The translations under genes were made by a program, and so were the position numbers. The notes below the pieces were generated by a model. It saw only the letters and a program-made list of their open reading frames with translations. It did not search any database and was not told the origin of the DNA. This document shows, piece after piece, positions 11,229 through 20,174 of a DNA stretch of 64,000 nucleotides (its first letter is position 1; every line of letters begins with the position of its first letter). This DNA comes from Ectopseudomonas alcaliphila (GTDB lineage: Bacteria; Pseudomonadota; Gammaproteobacteria; Pseudomonadales; Pseudomonadaceae): assembly GCF_900101755.1 (NCBI RefSeq), contig NZ_FNAE01000001.1, positions 1,240,001 to 1,304,000 of the forward strand, read 5' to 3'.

Positions 11229-12116
11229 TCAGCGCATCCAGGGCGGTATGGGTTCGGCGTCCTTGGGCTCGTCTTCGGCGTTGAGCAGGGCCTGCTTCTT
11301 CGCTTCCTCGGCCAGCGCGGCCTTGATCTCGCGCATCACCGCGTCGATATCGGCAGCGTCTTCCGGTTCGGCGAACTCACCAGTCAACGCCGTGTCGGGC
11401 TGCAGTTTGCCGGCCTCGTAGAGCGCCCACATTTCCTTGGCGTACTTGGTGTATCTCAGCTCGGGGGCGAACTGGCCAAAGTATTCGGACATGTTGCGTA
11501 CATCGCGTTCGAGCATGCTGAAGGCATGGTTGTTGGCGGCGGCGTCCACGGCTTGCGGCAGATCGATGATCACCGGCCCCTCTGGGCCGAGCAGCACGTT
11601 GAACTCGGACAGGTCGCCATGCACCAGGCCAGCGCAGAGCATCTTGACGATTTCCTGGATCATGAAGGCGTGGAATTCACGCGCATCATCCGGATGCAGA
11701 TCGACGTCATTGAGCCGCGGAGCGACGTCACCCTCACCATCGGTGACCAGCTCCATCAGTAGCACGCCGTCGAGAAAGTCGTAGGGTTTGGGCACCCTCA
11801 CTCCGGCGCTGGCCAAATGGAAGAGGGCCGCCACTTCGGCGTTCTGCCAGGCCTGCTCCTGCTCCTTGCGCCCGTACTTGCTGCCCTTAGCCATGGCACG
11901 CGCCTGCCGGCTGCCACGCACCTTGCGGCCTTCCTGGTACTCGGATGCCTGACGGAAACTGCGTTTGTTGGCTTCCTTGTAGACCTTGGCGCAGCGCAAC
12001 TCGTCGCCGCAGCGCACTACATAAACCGCTGCTTCCTTGCCGCTCATCAGCGGCCGCAGCACCTCGTCCACCAGGCCGTCCTCGACCAGGGGTTCAATAC
12101 GTTTGGGCGTCTTCAT
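11229..12116 (-). CDS. RIO1-family serine protein kinase-like protein
   Basis: A 295-residue RIO-type kinase. Visible elements are the nucleotide loop region MSGKEAAVYVV, the catalytic loop GLVHGDLSEFNVLL and the metal loop IIDLPQAVD, where the usual DFG is replaced by IDLPQ as in RIO kinases. Eukaryotic RIO1 acts in 40S ribosome maturation; the bacterial homologues have no settled role. The C-terminal 60 residues are acidic and helical (AEPEDAADIDAVMREIKAAL). It stands alone, convergent with cueR and separated by about 90 bp from the LysR gene upstream on the same strand. Confidence 0.88.
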   Translation of the reverse strand: MKTPKRIEPLVEDGLVDEVLRPLMSGKEAAVYVVRCGDELRCAKVYKEANKRSFRQASEYQEGRKVRGSRQARAMAKGSKYGRKEQEQAWQNAEVAALFHLASAGVRVPKPYDFLDGVLLMELVTDGEGDVAPRLNDVDLHPDDAREFHAFMIQEIVKMLCAGLVHGDLSEFNVLLGPEGPVIIDLPQAVDAAANNHAFSMLERDVRNMSEYFGQFAPELRYTKYAKEMWALYEAGKLQPDTALTGEFAEPEDAADIDAVMREIKAALAEEAKKQALLNAEDEPKDAEPIPPWMR

Positions 12117-12205
12117 CGGTGTGGATCACGGGTCCTTTTTGGCCAGGGGCGGGACGTTCAGGAGTCATCCTCTCACAGCGCGGGGCAGATGCCGACTCCC
12201 ACCGC

Positions 12206-13093
12206 TCAGGCACTGACCAGATGCCGCCTGAGCGCCTCGATGGCGTAACGCACCTTGGCCGGTTGTGCATCACGACGCACAGTGACGATATGCAGGCCGA
12301 TGGGCTCCTGCTGCCAGTCCGGCAGCAGCGCCAGCAGCTCGCCGCGAGCCAGCAGCTCACGAACTTCCGGTTCCGGCTGCAGCGATACGCCCATGCCGGC
12401 CAGGGTGAATTGACGCGCCGCAAGGATGTTGTTGCAAGCGATGCGGCTTTCCAGACGCAGGCGCTGCGTCGCGCCGCCCGGCCCGTGCAGCAGCAGATGC
12501 TGACTGCACTCGGTGTTGAGAGCGATCCAGTCCAGCTCGAACAGCTGCTGCGGCTGCACCGGCCAGACGCGCTGCGCCAGATAGGCAGGCGAGGCGCAGA
12601 CCAGCATGCGCCAGTCGGCGACGTGCCGGGCCACCAGGCTGGAATCATCCTGCTGGCCAACGCGGATGGCCAGGTCGATACGCTGCTCGATCAAGTCGAT
12701 CTGCTCGTCCTGGAAAAACAGACGCAGGCTCAGCGCCGGATGGGCGCTCAGCAGCGGCGCCAGCGCTTCACACAACAGCGGGCCGGAAAAGCCTACCGGC
12801 GCTGCGATACGCAGCTCGCCAACCGGCGCTTCACGTTGCTCGGCCAGGCGCTGCTCGGCCTGCTCGGCCAGTTCGACTATCTGCCGACAGCTGTCGTAGA
12901 ACGTCGTACCGGCCTCGGTCAGGGTCAGCTTGCGCGTGGTGCGATGCAGCAGCGTGACGCCGGTGGCTTCTTCCAGGCGACGAATCTGCTGACTGACGGC
13001 CGACGCGCTCATACCCATGGCTGCGGCCGCCGCCACCATCGAGCCCTTCTCCACCACCATGGCGAACAGCGCCATGCGTTTGAGCTGCTCCAT
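12206..13093 (-). CDS. LysR-family transcriptional regulator
   Basis: A 295-residue LysR protein. The winged helix-turn-helix spans about residues 5-60 (KGSMVAAAAAMGMSASAVSQ, QIRRLEEATGVTLLHRTTRK) and is followed by the LysR substrate-binding domain (VGELRIAAPVGFSG). It belongs to the CrgA-like group that often controls divergent oxidoreductases. It is divergent from the NmrA-like gene with a 100-bp intergenic region, which strongly suggests it regulates that gene. The ATG at 13093 gives the family-standard N-terminus. Its inducer is unknown. Confidence 0.9.
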   Translation of the reverse strand: MEQLKRMALFAMVVEKGSMVAAAAAMGMSASAVSQQIRRLEEATGVTLLHRTTRKLTLTEAGTTFYDSCRQIVELAEQAEQRLAEQREAPVGELRIAAPVGFSGPLLCEALAPLLSAHPALSLRLFFQDEQIDLIEQRIDLAIRVGQQDDSSLVARHVADWRMLVCASPAYLAQRVWPVQPQQLFELDWIALNTECSQHLLLHGPGGATQRLRLESRIACNNILAARQFTLAGMGVSLQPEPEVRELLARGELLALLPDWQQEPIGLHIVTVRRDAQPAKVRYAIEALRRHLVSA

Positions 13094-13193
13094 TATGAAG
13101 CCCTGCTTAATTATCCAAGTTCATCAAGCCACTTTTTCCCGCGTTTATCCAGCAGCGATCATGTGTCCACCATCACCATTCGAGGTTTCCCCC

Positions 13194-13835
13194 ATGAAGA
13201 TCGCTCTGATCGGCGCCACTGGCTTTGTTGGCGCCCCGCTGCTGCAAGAAGCCCTGAACCGTGGTCACCAGGTCACAGCCCTGGTACGTCATCCGCAGAA
13301 GCTCGACGCACATCCGCAGCTCACCGCCGTTCAGGCAGACGTTCAGGACAGTGCCGCGTTGGCCGAGCAGTTGCGCGATCACGATGCGGTGATTAGCGCC
13401 TTCAACCCGGGCTGGGGCGTCGCGGATATTCGTGAGCAGTTCATTGCCGGTAGCCGCTCGATCATCGCGGCGAGCAAGCAGGCCGGCGTCAAACGCCTGC
13501 TGGTGGTCGGTGGTGCCGGCAGTCTGTACATCGCCCCAGGCGTGCAGTTGATCGACACTCCCGACTTCCCCGCCGACTACAAGGAAGGCGCCGAAGGTGC
13601 GCGCCAGACTCTGGAAATCCTGCGCGGCGAACAGGAGCTGGAGTGGACCTTTCTCTCACCAGCCGCCCTGCTCGTGCCAGGCCCACGTACCGGTAAGTTT
13701 CGCCTGGGTCGTGACGAACTGCTGATGAATGGCGATGAGCCGGGAAGCATTTCGGTGGCCGACCTGGCCGTGGCACTGCTGGACGAAGTCGAGCAGCCGC
13801 AGCACATTCGTCAACGCTTTACCCTGGCCTACTGA
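13194..13835 (+). CDS. NAD(P)-binding NmrA-like/YwnB-type oxidoreductase
   Basis: A 213-residue atypical short-chain dehydrogenase fold. The dinucleotide motif GATGFVG lies at residues 7-13, followed by a Rossmann domain with TALVRHPQKL as the NADP-type second strand. It is about the length of the YwnB/YhfK group. Such proteins range from redox sensors to flavin or anthranilate reductases; no catalytic Tyr-x3-Lys is apparent, so a regulatory or unusual redox role is possible. The ATG at 13194 was chosen for its GAGG and the Rossmann start; the frame is open further upstream. The divergent LysR gene is the likely regulator. Confidence 0.85.
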   Translation: MKIALIGATGFVGAPLLQEALNRGHQVTALVRHPQKLDAHPQLTAVQADVQDSAALAEQLRDHDAVISAFNPGWGVADIREQFIAGSRSIIAASKQAGVKRLLVVGGAGSLYIAPGVQLIDTPDFPADYKEGAEGARQTLEILRGEQELEWTFLSPAALLVPGPRTGKFRLGRDELLMNGDEPGSISVADLAVALLDEVEQPQHIRQRFTLAY

Positions 13836-13843
13836 GGCTCGCC

Positions 13844-13864
13844 GCCGCGCTGTCGCAGCGCGGC
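13844..13864. terminator. Stable hairpin after the NmrA-like gene
   Basis: GCCGCGCTG-TCG-CAGCGCGGC is a perfect 9-bp stem with a 3-nt loop, 9 nt after the stop codon. No T-run follows, so it may be a weak terminator or an mRNA-end stabiliser rather than a full intrinsic terminator. Confidence 0.5.
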
Positions 13865-13898
13865 AGGCGCCATGAAACACAGCTCAAGAGGATTTTGC

Positions 13899-14189
13899 AT
13901 GACCCTATTCAGCAGCAGCGCCTTCGTCGCTACCGATACCCCGGCGCGCTATATCAGTCGTCTGTGCAAGCACTTCGCGCACAAGATTCCGGTCAGTTTC
14001 GACGAACAACAGGGCCGTATCGAGTTCGGCGCCGGTCTGGCGACCTTGAAAGCAGAAGACCAGGGCTTGCGCCTGCGGGTTGAAAGCGCCAGCAGTGAAG
14101 ACCTGCAACGCCTGGAGGGCGTCGTCGGCAGCCACTTCGAGCGCTTTGCCTGGCAGGAAGAGCTGACCCTGGACTGGCAGCCCAGCTGA
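13899..14189 (+). CDS. DUF2218 protein (first of two copies)
   Basis: A 96-residue DUF2218 protein. The core is ARYISRLCKHFAHKIPVSFDEQ followed by alternating strands and the tail FERFAWQEELTLDWQ. The family's function is not established. It has AGAGG before the ATG at 13899, and sits 63 nt after the NmrA-like gene, separated by a hairpin, and 4 nt from the convergent pxpA stop. A second copy at 19109-19387 belongs to an iron ABC operon and shares the CKHF(A/S)HKI segment, so a connection of the family to iron uptake is suggested by context only. Confidence 0.85.
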   Translation: MTLFSSSAFVATDTPARYISRLCKHFAHKIPVSFDEQQGRIEFGAGLATLKAEDQGLRLRVESASSEDLQRLEGVVGSHFERFAWQEELTLDWQPS

Positions 14190-14193
14190 TCCC

Positions 14194-14937
14194 TCAAAGC
14201 GCATCCAGCCGGGCGCGCAAACGACGCAGCACCGCCAGCGACTCGGGGTTGTCGCCATGTACACACAGGCTGTCAGCCCGCAGGCGCAGCGGCTTGCCGT
14301 CGATATCGGCAAAAGGCTCGCCACGGGCTATGGCCAGGGCCTGGGCGAGGATGCGCTCAGGATCCTGGTGCACAGCGCCATTGAGCCGGCGTGGCGCGAG
14401 TTGCCCATCGGACAGATAGGCACGGTCGGCGAACGCCTCGAACATCAGCGGCACATCGGCCTCGTCAGCCAGGCGCAACTCCCGATCATTGTCAGCCAGC
14501 GCCAGCACCATCAGCGGCAGGCCTTTGCGGTAGCTGGCGCAGGCATCGAGCACTGCCGTCAGCAACGCATCATCGCGAACCAGATCGTTGTACAGCGCGC
14601 CATGCGGCTTGACGTAAGCCAACTGGCAGCCGGACGCGCGGCAGAAGGCATCCAGGGCACCCACCTGATACAGCACCAGAGCACGAACCTCCTCCGGCGA
14701 GCACTGCAGATGGCGCCTGCCGAAGCCTTGCAGATCCGGATAGGACGGATGCGCGCCAATGCCGACGCCATGCTCGACAGCCAGCGCCACGCTGCGCGCC
14801 ATGATCAGCGGATCACCGGCATGGAAGCCGCAAGCCAGGTTGGCCTGATCGATCAGCGGCATGGCCAGCGCGTCGTCGCCCATGCGCCAGGCGCCGAAGC
14901 CCTCGCCCATGTCGCAGTTGAGAAGAATAGGGTTCAT
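14194..14937 (-). CDS. pxpA: 5-oxoprolinase subunit A (LamB/YcsF family)
   Basis: A 247-residue LamB/YcsF protein. Recognisable signatures are [25 protein letters not shown] and [16 protein letters not shown] near the N-terminus and KPHGALYND in the middle. PxpA works with PxpB and PxpC in ATP-dependent hydrolysis of 5-oxoproline to glutamate. No pxpB or pxpC is next to it here; the neighbours are the convergent DUF2218 gene and, 228 bp upstream, the divergent TonB receptor. The partners may lie elsewhere, or this paralogue may have another role. Start ATG at 14937 agrees with the conserved N-terminus. Confidence 0.87.
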   Translation of the reverse strand: MNPILLNCDMGEGFGAWRMGDDALAMPLIDQANLACGFHAGDPLIMARSVALAVEHGVGIGAHPSYPDLQGFGRRHLQCSPEEVRALVLYQVGALDAFCRASGCQLAYVKPHGALYNDLVRDDALLTAVLDACASYRKGLPLMVLALADNDRELRLADEADVPLMFEAFADRAYLSDGQLAPRRLNGAVHQDPERILAQALAIARGEPFADIDGKPLRLRADSLCVHGDNPESLAVLRRLRARLDAL

Positions 14938-15095
14938 GCCGGCAGCTTAGAGCGCCAGCAAAGCACGCGCAAAGTCCGTCGCACACTCGAGAATTAATCG
15001 CATTTACAAAATTTACACCTGCCTGCAGGCCAATCGCCACGGCCTCTCCAGCCGAATGCCCTGTCCACCGGTATCATCCGCAATTGAACCTTATA

Positions 15096-15112
15096 TGCAA
15101 ATCACTATCATC
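15096..15112 (+). promoter_or_regulatory. Fur-box-like site of the CirA-like receptor
   Basis: TGCAAATCACTATCATC matches the GCAAATGATTATCAT form of the Pseudomonas Fur site at 13 of 15 positions. It lies 54 nt before the receptor start codon, the position expected for iron repression of a TonB receptor. Confidence 0.6.
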
Positions 15113-15165
15113 CCGGCCGTTTGCAACCGTTCCGACTGCACCCTCTTACTGCCAGGAGTAGATCG

Positions 15166-17394
15166 ATGTCCGCCCTCAATTCCCGCACCGCCTTGGCCAG
15201 CGCCATCGCCTTGGCCGCCAGCTTCGGCGCCCAGGCCAATGAGCCTATCGCCCTGGGCGATGTGGTCGTCAGTGCCTCCGGCTTCGAACAGAAGATCACC
15301 GAAGCCCCCGCCAGCATCAGTGTGATCAGCCGCGAGGAGTTGCAGCAGAAAAGTTTCAGCAATCTCGCCGAGGCACTCGAGGATGTCGAAGGCATCGACG
15401 TGCGTCAGGGCACCGGCAAAACTGGCGGGCTGAATATCAGCATCCGCGGCATGCCCAGCGAATATACGCTGATCCTCATCGACGGCCGCCGCCAGAACGC
15501 AGCCGGCAACGTCACGCCCAACGGTTTCGGCGAGACGTCCACCAGCTTCATGCCACCGCTGTCCGCCATCGAGCGCATCGAAGTGATCCGCGGGCCAATG
15601 TCGACCCTCTATGGTTCCGATGCCATGGGCGGGGTGATCAACATCATCACCCGCAAGGTCGGCAAGGAATGGGCTGGCTCGCTGACCCTGGATCACACCT
15701 ATCAAGAGAACCGCGACTTCGGCGATGCCAGCAAGGCCAGCCTGTACGCCAGTGGCCCCCTGATCGACGGCCTGCTCGGCCTGCAACTGCGCGGCAGCCT
15801 GTATGACCGTGGGGCGTCGGATCTGAGCTTCGACAACGACACCACTGTCAGCCGGCGCGGCGCCTCGCCGGTCGAGGGCCGCAACAGCAACGTCGGTGGC
15901 CGACTGACTTTCACCCCCCATGAAGATCATGACTTCGCGCTCGACATCGAACGCGGCCGCCAGGTCTACGACAACGATGAATGCCAGCTCGGTAGCCTCG
16001 ACGGCACCAACACGGGCAACACCGCACCGACTACAGGCTGTGGCCCGACTGCTCCCCGCGCCAGCGGTTACAAGGACGAGCTGCGTTTCGAACGTGAGCA
16101 GTACGCTCTCAGCCACACCGCACGCCTGGGCTTCGGCACCTGGGACAACAGCCTGACTCACAGCACCACGGAAACCTTTGGCCGCACCATCCCCGGACGT
16201 AACGCCGGGGGCGATATCGGCCAGCCGCTACCTTCCGCGCCCTGGGCCATCGTCGGCGCCGACCGCGAGCTGAAAACCAGCAATCTGGTGCTCGACACCA
16301 AGCTGGTCGCCCCGCTGGGTGATAGCCACATCACCAGCATTGGCGGCCAATGGTGGGAAGCCGAGATGACCGACAGCCTGGCGCAGAAGGATTACGAGCA
16401 AAGCATGTGGGCACTGTTCGCCGAGGACGAATGGCGCCTGCGTGAAGATCTCGCGCTCACCCTCGGCGTGCGCTACGACGACCACGAGACCTTCGGCGGC
16501 CATGTCAGCCCGCGCGCCTACCTGGTGTGGAACACCACCGACAACTGGACCCTCAAGGGTGGTGTCAGCCGTGGCTACAAAACGCCCGATCTGAACGACC
16601 TGCACGACGGCATCAACGGCATCACCGCACAGGGCCGCGCCGTTACAGTGGGCAACCCTGACCTCAAGCCGGAAACCAGCACCAGCACCGAGATCGGCGC
16701 CTACTTCGACAGTCTCTCTGGCTTCAAGGCGAATGCCACCTTGTTCCACAACAAGTTCAAGGACAAGATCGCCGAGGGGCCACGCATCGCCGATCATCCG
16801 CTGTGCCTGGGCAATCAGAACGTCAATGGCACCCCCAATCCCGGCTGTGCGCCGCTGGTCAACGTCGATGAGGCTGTCACCCAAGGTCTGGAACTGGCCA
16901 GTAGCTGGCAGTTCGCACCGGGTTGGACGCTGTCGGGCAACTACACCTACACCGACAGCGAGCAGAGCAGCGGCGCCAACAAGGGCGCACCGCTGACCAA
17001 CACGCCCCAGCACATGGCGCACGCCAAGCTGAACTGGAAACCGACCGATCGTCTGAGCTTGTGGTTCTCCGGCGAATACCGGGGTGAACGTGCCCGCTTC
17101 CTGCAACGCACGGCCAACCTGTCGGCTGCTGATCTGGCGGTCCATGAACAGGTCGGCGACCTCAAGGCCTACGAAGTGTTTCACCTCGGTGGCTCGTTCA
17201 AGGCCTCGCAGAACGTGACCCTGAACGCCAGCATCTACAACCTGTTCGACAAGGACTTCCTCGACGGCAAGGTGTATACGGACAGCGGCGGCAACCAGGC
17301 CTGGTCGTCCTATTACATCCAGACCGGCCAGTCCACCACTGGCACCGTGGAAGAAGGCCGCCGTCTCTGGCTATCCGCCGTGATCGACTTCTGA
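15166..17394 (+). CDS. TonB-dependent outer-membrane receptor, CirA/FepA-like
   Basis: A 742-residue TonB-dependent receptor. A signal peptide ends near residue 25 (FGAQA/NEP). The plug starts at about residue 30 with GDVVVSASGFEQKITEAPAS and contains LNISIRGMPSEYTLILIDG and IEVIRGPMSTLYGSDAMGGV; the 22-strand barrel follows and ends in an aromatic residue (VIDF). It is closest in appearance to E. coli CirA, a receptor for catecholate siderophore products. The ATG at 15166 has CAGGAG. There is no N-terminal signalling extension, so no ECF partner is expected. The Fur-like site upstream suggests iron repression. A terminator follows directly. The ligand is not proven by sequence. Confidence 0.9.
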   Translation: MSALNSRTALASAIALAASFGAQANEPIALGDVVVSASGFEQKITEAPASISVISREELQQKSFSNLAEALEDVEGIDVRQGTGKTGGLNISIRGMPSEYTLILIDGRRQNAAGNVTPNGFGETSTSFMPPLSAIERIEVIRGPMSTLYGSDAMGGVINIITRKVGKEWAGSLTLDHTYQENRDFGDASKASLYASGPLIDGLLGLQLRGSLYDRGASDLSFDNDTTVSRRGASPVEGRNSNVGGRLTFTPHEDHDFALDIERGRQVYDNDECQLGSLDGTNTGNTAPTTGCGPTAPRASGYKDELRFEREQYALSHTARLGFGTWDNSLTHSTTETFGRTIPGRNAGGDIGQPLPSAPWAIVGADRELKTSNLVLDTKLVAPLGDSHITSIGGQWWEAEMTDSLAQKDYEQSMWALFAEDEWRLREDLALTLGVRYDDHETFGGHVSPRAYLVWNTTDNWTLKGGVSRGYKTPDLNDLHDGINGITAQGRAVTVGNPDLKPETSTSTEIGAYFDSLSGFKANATLFHNKFKDKIAEGPRIADHPLCLGNQNVNGTPNPGCAPLVNVDEAVTQGLELASSWQFAPGWTLSGNYTYTDSEQSSGANKGAPLTNTPQHMAHAKLNWKPTDRLSLWFSGEYRGERARFLQRTANLSAADLAVHEQVGDLKAYEVFHLGGSFKASQNVTLNASIYNLFDKDFLDGKVYTDSGGNQAWSSYYIQTGQSTTGTVEEGRRLWLSAVIDF

Positions 17395-17413
17395 TTGATC
17401 ATAGCGCCCATGA

Positions 17414-17441
17414 AAAACGCCAGCCCCAGGGCTGGCGTTTT
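17414..17441. terminator. Intrinsic bidirectional terminator
   Basis: AAAACGCCAGCCC (17414-17426) and GGGCTGGCGTTTT (17429-17441) form a perfect 13-bp inverted repeat with A- and T-runs on the two sides. It ends transcription of the receptor and may also stop transcripts coming from speC on the other strand. Confidence 0.92.
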
Positions 17442-17564
17442 GCTTTGCGGCAGCGCTTCAGAGACGCAGCCTTTTCACGCTATAGCGAATGCTGCAAGGC
17501 GCTGACACAGCACCCTGCTTGCACAGGCGGCGACTCGGAGGGCGTCGATAGCCGCTAAAGTCGC

Positions 17565-18728
17565 TTACAGGTAGTAGGACTTCAGCGGCGGGAAGCCATT
17601 GAACTCCACGGCGCTGTAGCTGGTGGTGTAGGCGCCGGTCGACAGCCAGTACAGGCGGTCGCCGCTGGCCAGGTTCAGCGGCAGGCCGTACTTGTAGTGC
17701 TCGTACATGATGTCGGCGCTGTCACAGGTCGGGCCGGCAATCACCACCTCTTCCATCTCGCCCTTCTTCTCGGTCCAGATGGGGAACTTGATCGACTCGT
17801 CCATGGTTTCGATCAGGCCGCTGAACTTGCCGACGTCGGCATAAACCCAGCGCTCGACTGCAGTGCGCGACTTGCGCGCCACCAGCACCACTTCGGAGAC
17901 CAACACACCGGCGTTGGCGATCAGCGAACGACCCGGCTCGAGGATGATTTCCGGCAGTTCGTCGCCGAAGTCTTCCTTGAGGAAGCGGGTGATTTCCTCG
18001 GCGTAGGTTTCCAGGTCATTGGTGCGCTGGATGTAGTTGGCCGGGAAGCCGCCGCCCATGTTGATCATCTGCAGGGTGATGCCGTCTTCTTCCTTGAGGC
18101 GCTCGAAGATCACCTTGACCTTGGCGATGGCGGCGTCCCAGACGTCGATGTCGCGCTGCTGCGAACCAACGTGGAAGGAGATGCCGTAAGGCACCAGGCC
18201 CAGTTGCTTGGCCAGGATCAGCAGGTCCAGGGCCATGTCCGGCTGGCAGCCGAACTTGCGGCTCAGCGGCCAGTCGGCGCTGGTCGAGCCTTCGGTGAGG
18301 ATGCGCACGTAGATCTTGGAACCCGGCGCGGCCTTGGCGATGTTGCGCAGGTCCGCTTCGGAGTCGGTGGCGAACAGGCGCACGCCCTTGTCGAAGAAAT
18401 AGCGGATATCGCGGGATTTCTTGATGGTGTTGCCGTAGCTGATGCGCTCCGGGCCAACGCCGGTGGCCATGACCTTGTCCAGCTCGTAGATCGAGGCGAT
18501 ATCGAAGCTCGAGCCCTTGTCGCGCAGCAGCTCGATGATCTCGGTGGCCGGGTTGGCCTTGACCGCGTAATAGATCTTGGCGAACGGGAAGCAGTTGCCC
18601 AGCTGATCGTAGGCATCGCTGATGATCTGCCGGTCGATCACCACGAACGGGGTTTCGTGCTGATCGGCGAACGCCTTCATGCGCTGGAAAGTGGCGGGTG
18701 CGTAGTAGTCTTCGACCTTGATCGACAT
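17565..18728 (-). CDS. speC: Ornithine decarboxylase SpeC (fold type III)
   Basis: A 387-residue PLP enzyme of the alanine-racemase fold, the eukaryote-like short ornithine/lysine decarboxylase. The PLP lysine is Lys57 in YYAVKANP, the phosphate-binding Gly loop is MGGGFP near 223-228, EPGRS is at about 263-267, and the catalytic Cys is in GPTCDSAD near residue 334. It makes putrescine from ornithine, the first step of polyamine synthesis in the cytosol; some relatives also accept lysine. It is a single gene. A 380-nt leader without a recognised gene precedes it and may hold regulation. Confidence in the family is high; the exact substrate preference is inferred. Confidence 0.92.
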   Translation of the reverse strand: MSIKVEDYYAPATFQRMKAFADQHETPFVVIDRQIISDAYDQLGNCFPFAKIYYAVKANPATEIIELLRDKGSSFDIASIYELDKVMATGVGPERISYGNTIKKSRDIRYFFDKGVRLFATDSEADLRNIAKAAPGSKIYVRILTEGSTSADWPLSRKFGCQPDMALDLLILAKQLGLVPYGISFHVGSQQRDIDVWDAAIAKVKVIFERLKEEDGITLQMINMGGGFPANYIQRTNDLETYAEEITRFLKEDFGDELPEIILEPGRSLIANAGVLVSEVVLVARKSRTAVERWVYADVGKFSGLIETMDESIKFPIWTEKKGEMEEVVIAGPTCDSADIMYEHYKYGLPLNLASGDRLYWLSTGAYTTSYSAVEFNGFPPLKSYYL

Positions 18729-19108
18729 GCTGGGGACTCCAATGGCAAAACCGGGAACACATTGATTCGGGCAGCAGAACCGCTTACAGGTTCCGCCACG
18801 TGTCGGGGCTGGCCGCGCATCGCGCTGGCCTGAACGTCTGACAGTTTCCCCACTTTGGTTCGCCTACTTCCCAAGGCATGTCGCCGAGCATCACCGGTAC
18901 CGACCTCGCCGGCCGGCAACCTCTCGTCGTCAGTACTTGAGCCGGATGGATCGTTTCCAGCATGGACGTTCGGGCGCGGACTTTAAGACCATGCGCCCCT
19001 CAGATCAACCGGAAATTACCCCTAATTTCATCTCGTTCCGGATATCACACAAAACGCCCTGAAATGCTGAACAGGCGGGGCTTTCAGCCAGTTTGCCGCA
19101 GCCTTGTT
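18729..19108 (-). other. Long speC leader/intergenic region
   Basis: A 380-bp stretch with no assigned gene. On the minus strand it contains a 59-codon open frame (ATG at 18963, TAA at 18784-18786) that ends 55 nt before the speC start. It has no clear ribosome site and I do not count it as a gene. An AT-richer patch at about 19005-19060 is the likeliest promoter for speC. The length fits a regulated leader, which is common for polyamine genes, but I recognise no known riboswitch or stalling peptide. Confidence 0.4.
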
Positions 19109-19387
19109 TCAGTGCCATTGCAGCACCAGTTCCTCCACCTGGGCGAAGCCCTGCAAATGGCGCCTGATCACCTCCTGCAACTCATCCAGTTCGGCCGCGG
19201 TCGGCGCTGTGCAGGTCAGCTGCAGAGCCTGGTCATCGGCCTGCAGCACGCATTCGCCGATGGAGAAACGCAACAGTCCCTCGCGCTCGCTCCAGCGCGC
19301 CTCGATCTTGTGCGAAAAGTGCTTACACAGGCGACCCAGCAGGCGCGGTGCCTGGGTAGTGGGAAAACGGCTATGGCTGTTGGGCAT
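19109..19387 (-). CDS. DUF2218 protein in the iron ABC operon (second copy)
   Basis: A 92-residue DUF2218 protein, starting at the ATG at 19387 inside the last codons of the ABC ATPase gene (17-nt overlap in a different frame), which means translational coupling. It shares the conserved RLCKHFSHKIEARWSE segment and a final FAQVEELVLQWH with the copy at 13899. No signal peptide, so it is cytosolic. The family has no assigned function. Being the last gene of a siderophore-type importer operon suggests a step after import, such as iron release or binding of the siderophore, but this is inference. Confidence 0.88.
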   Translation of the reverse strand: MPNSHSRFPTTQAPRLLGRLCKHFSHKIEARWSEREGLLRFSIGECVLQADDQALQLTCTAPTAAELDELQEVIRRHLQGFAQVEELVLQWH

Positions 19388-20174
19388 GACGTGGGGCTTC
19401 CTTGAGCAGCGGGCTATCGGCCAGCACCAGCGGCTGGCCGAGCGAGCAATGTTCGATACGCGCCTCGATGGCATAGGCGCGGCGCAGCCAGGCGGCGTCC
19501 AGCACCTCGGCGGGTACGCCGAAACGGTAGGCACCGCCCGGCGCCAGCAACAGCAGGTGGCTGCAGAAACGCAGCGCCAGGTTGAGGTCATGACAGGCCA
19601 CCAAGGCGATGGCACGTTCGGTGCCGCAACGCTCGGCGACACAGTCGAGTACACGCAGTTGCCAGTGCAGATCCAGCGCACTGGTGGGCTCGTCGAGCAG
19701 CAGCAGTTGCGGCTCACCCACCAGCGCCTGCGCCAGGCCGAGCAGTTGCCGCTGCCCGCCGGACAGGCGATCCATACGCTGCAGGGCCAGATGCTCGATG
19801 CCCAGGCGCTGCAGGATGGCCTCGACCCGCGCTGCCAGCTCGTGCGAAGCGAGCTGCGGACAACGCGCCCGCGCCGCCGCCAGCAAACTTTCGTAGGCCA
19901 GCAGCGACACCGCCTGCGGCAATTGCTGCGGTAGATAAGCCACCTGCGCCCGCTGGCGCCAGGGCGGCACGCCGCTCAGTGGCGCCTCACCCAGCTGCGC
20001 CATTCCCTGACACAGCTGCAAGCCGGCGATGGCGCGCAGCAGCGAGGACTTGCCGACGCCGTTCGGGCCGAGCACGCCAACCAGGCTGCCAGCCTCCACG
20101 GCCGGCAGGGTCAGATTCTGCACGATGCTGCGCGCGCCATAGCTCAGCCCCAGTCCCTCGATCAGCAGGCTCAT
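19371..20174 (-). CDS. Iron-siderophore-type ABC transporter, ATP-binding protein
   Basis: A 267-residue ATPase of the FecE/BtuD group. Walker A is GPNGVGKSS near residue 36, the signature LSGGQRQLLGLAQAL is near 140, Walker B is LLLLDEPTSALD, and the H-loop is in VACHDLNLALRF. It would power import through the FecCD permease whose stop overlaps its ATG. The C-terminal 40 residues are the variable tail of this group (EVLDAAWLRRAYAIEARIEH). It is the fourth gene of a receptor-binding protein-permease-ATPase-DUF2218 run. Confidence 0.93.
   Translation of the reverse strand: MSLLIEGLGLSYGARSIVQNLTLPAVEAGSLVGVLGPNGVGKSSLLRAIAGLQLCQGMAQLGEAPLSGVPPWRQRAQVAYLPQQLPQAVSLLAYESLLAAARARCPQLASHELAARVEAILQRLGIEHLALQRMDRLSGGQRQLLGLAQALVGEPQLLLLDEPTSALDLHWQLRVLDCVAERCGTERAIALVACHDLNLALRFCSHLLLLAPGGAYRFGVPAEVLDAAWLRRAYAIEARIEHCSLGQPLVLADSPLLKEAPRHAQQP

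Noticed and set aside
18784..18963. 59-codon frame upstream of speC as a real gene
   Set aside because: No ribosome site, no recognisable product; kept only as a leader observation.
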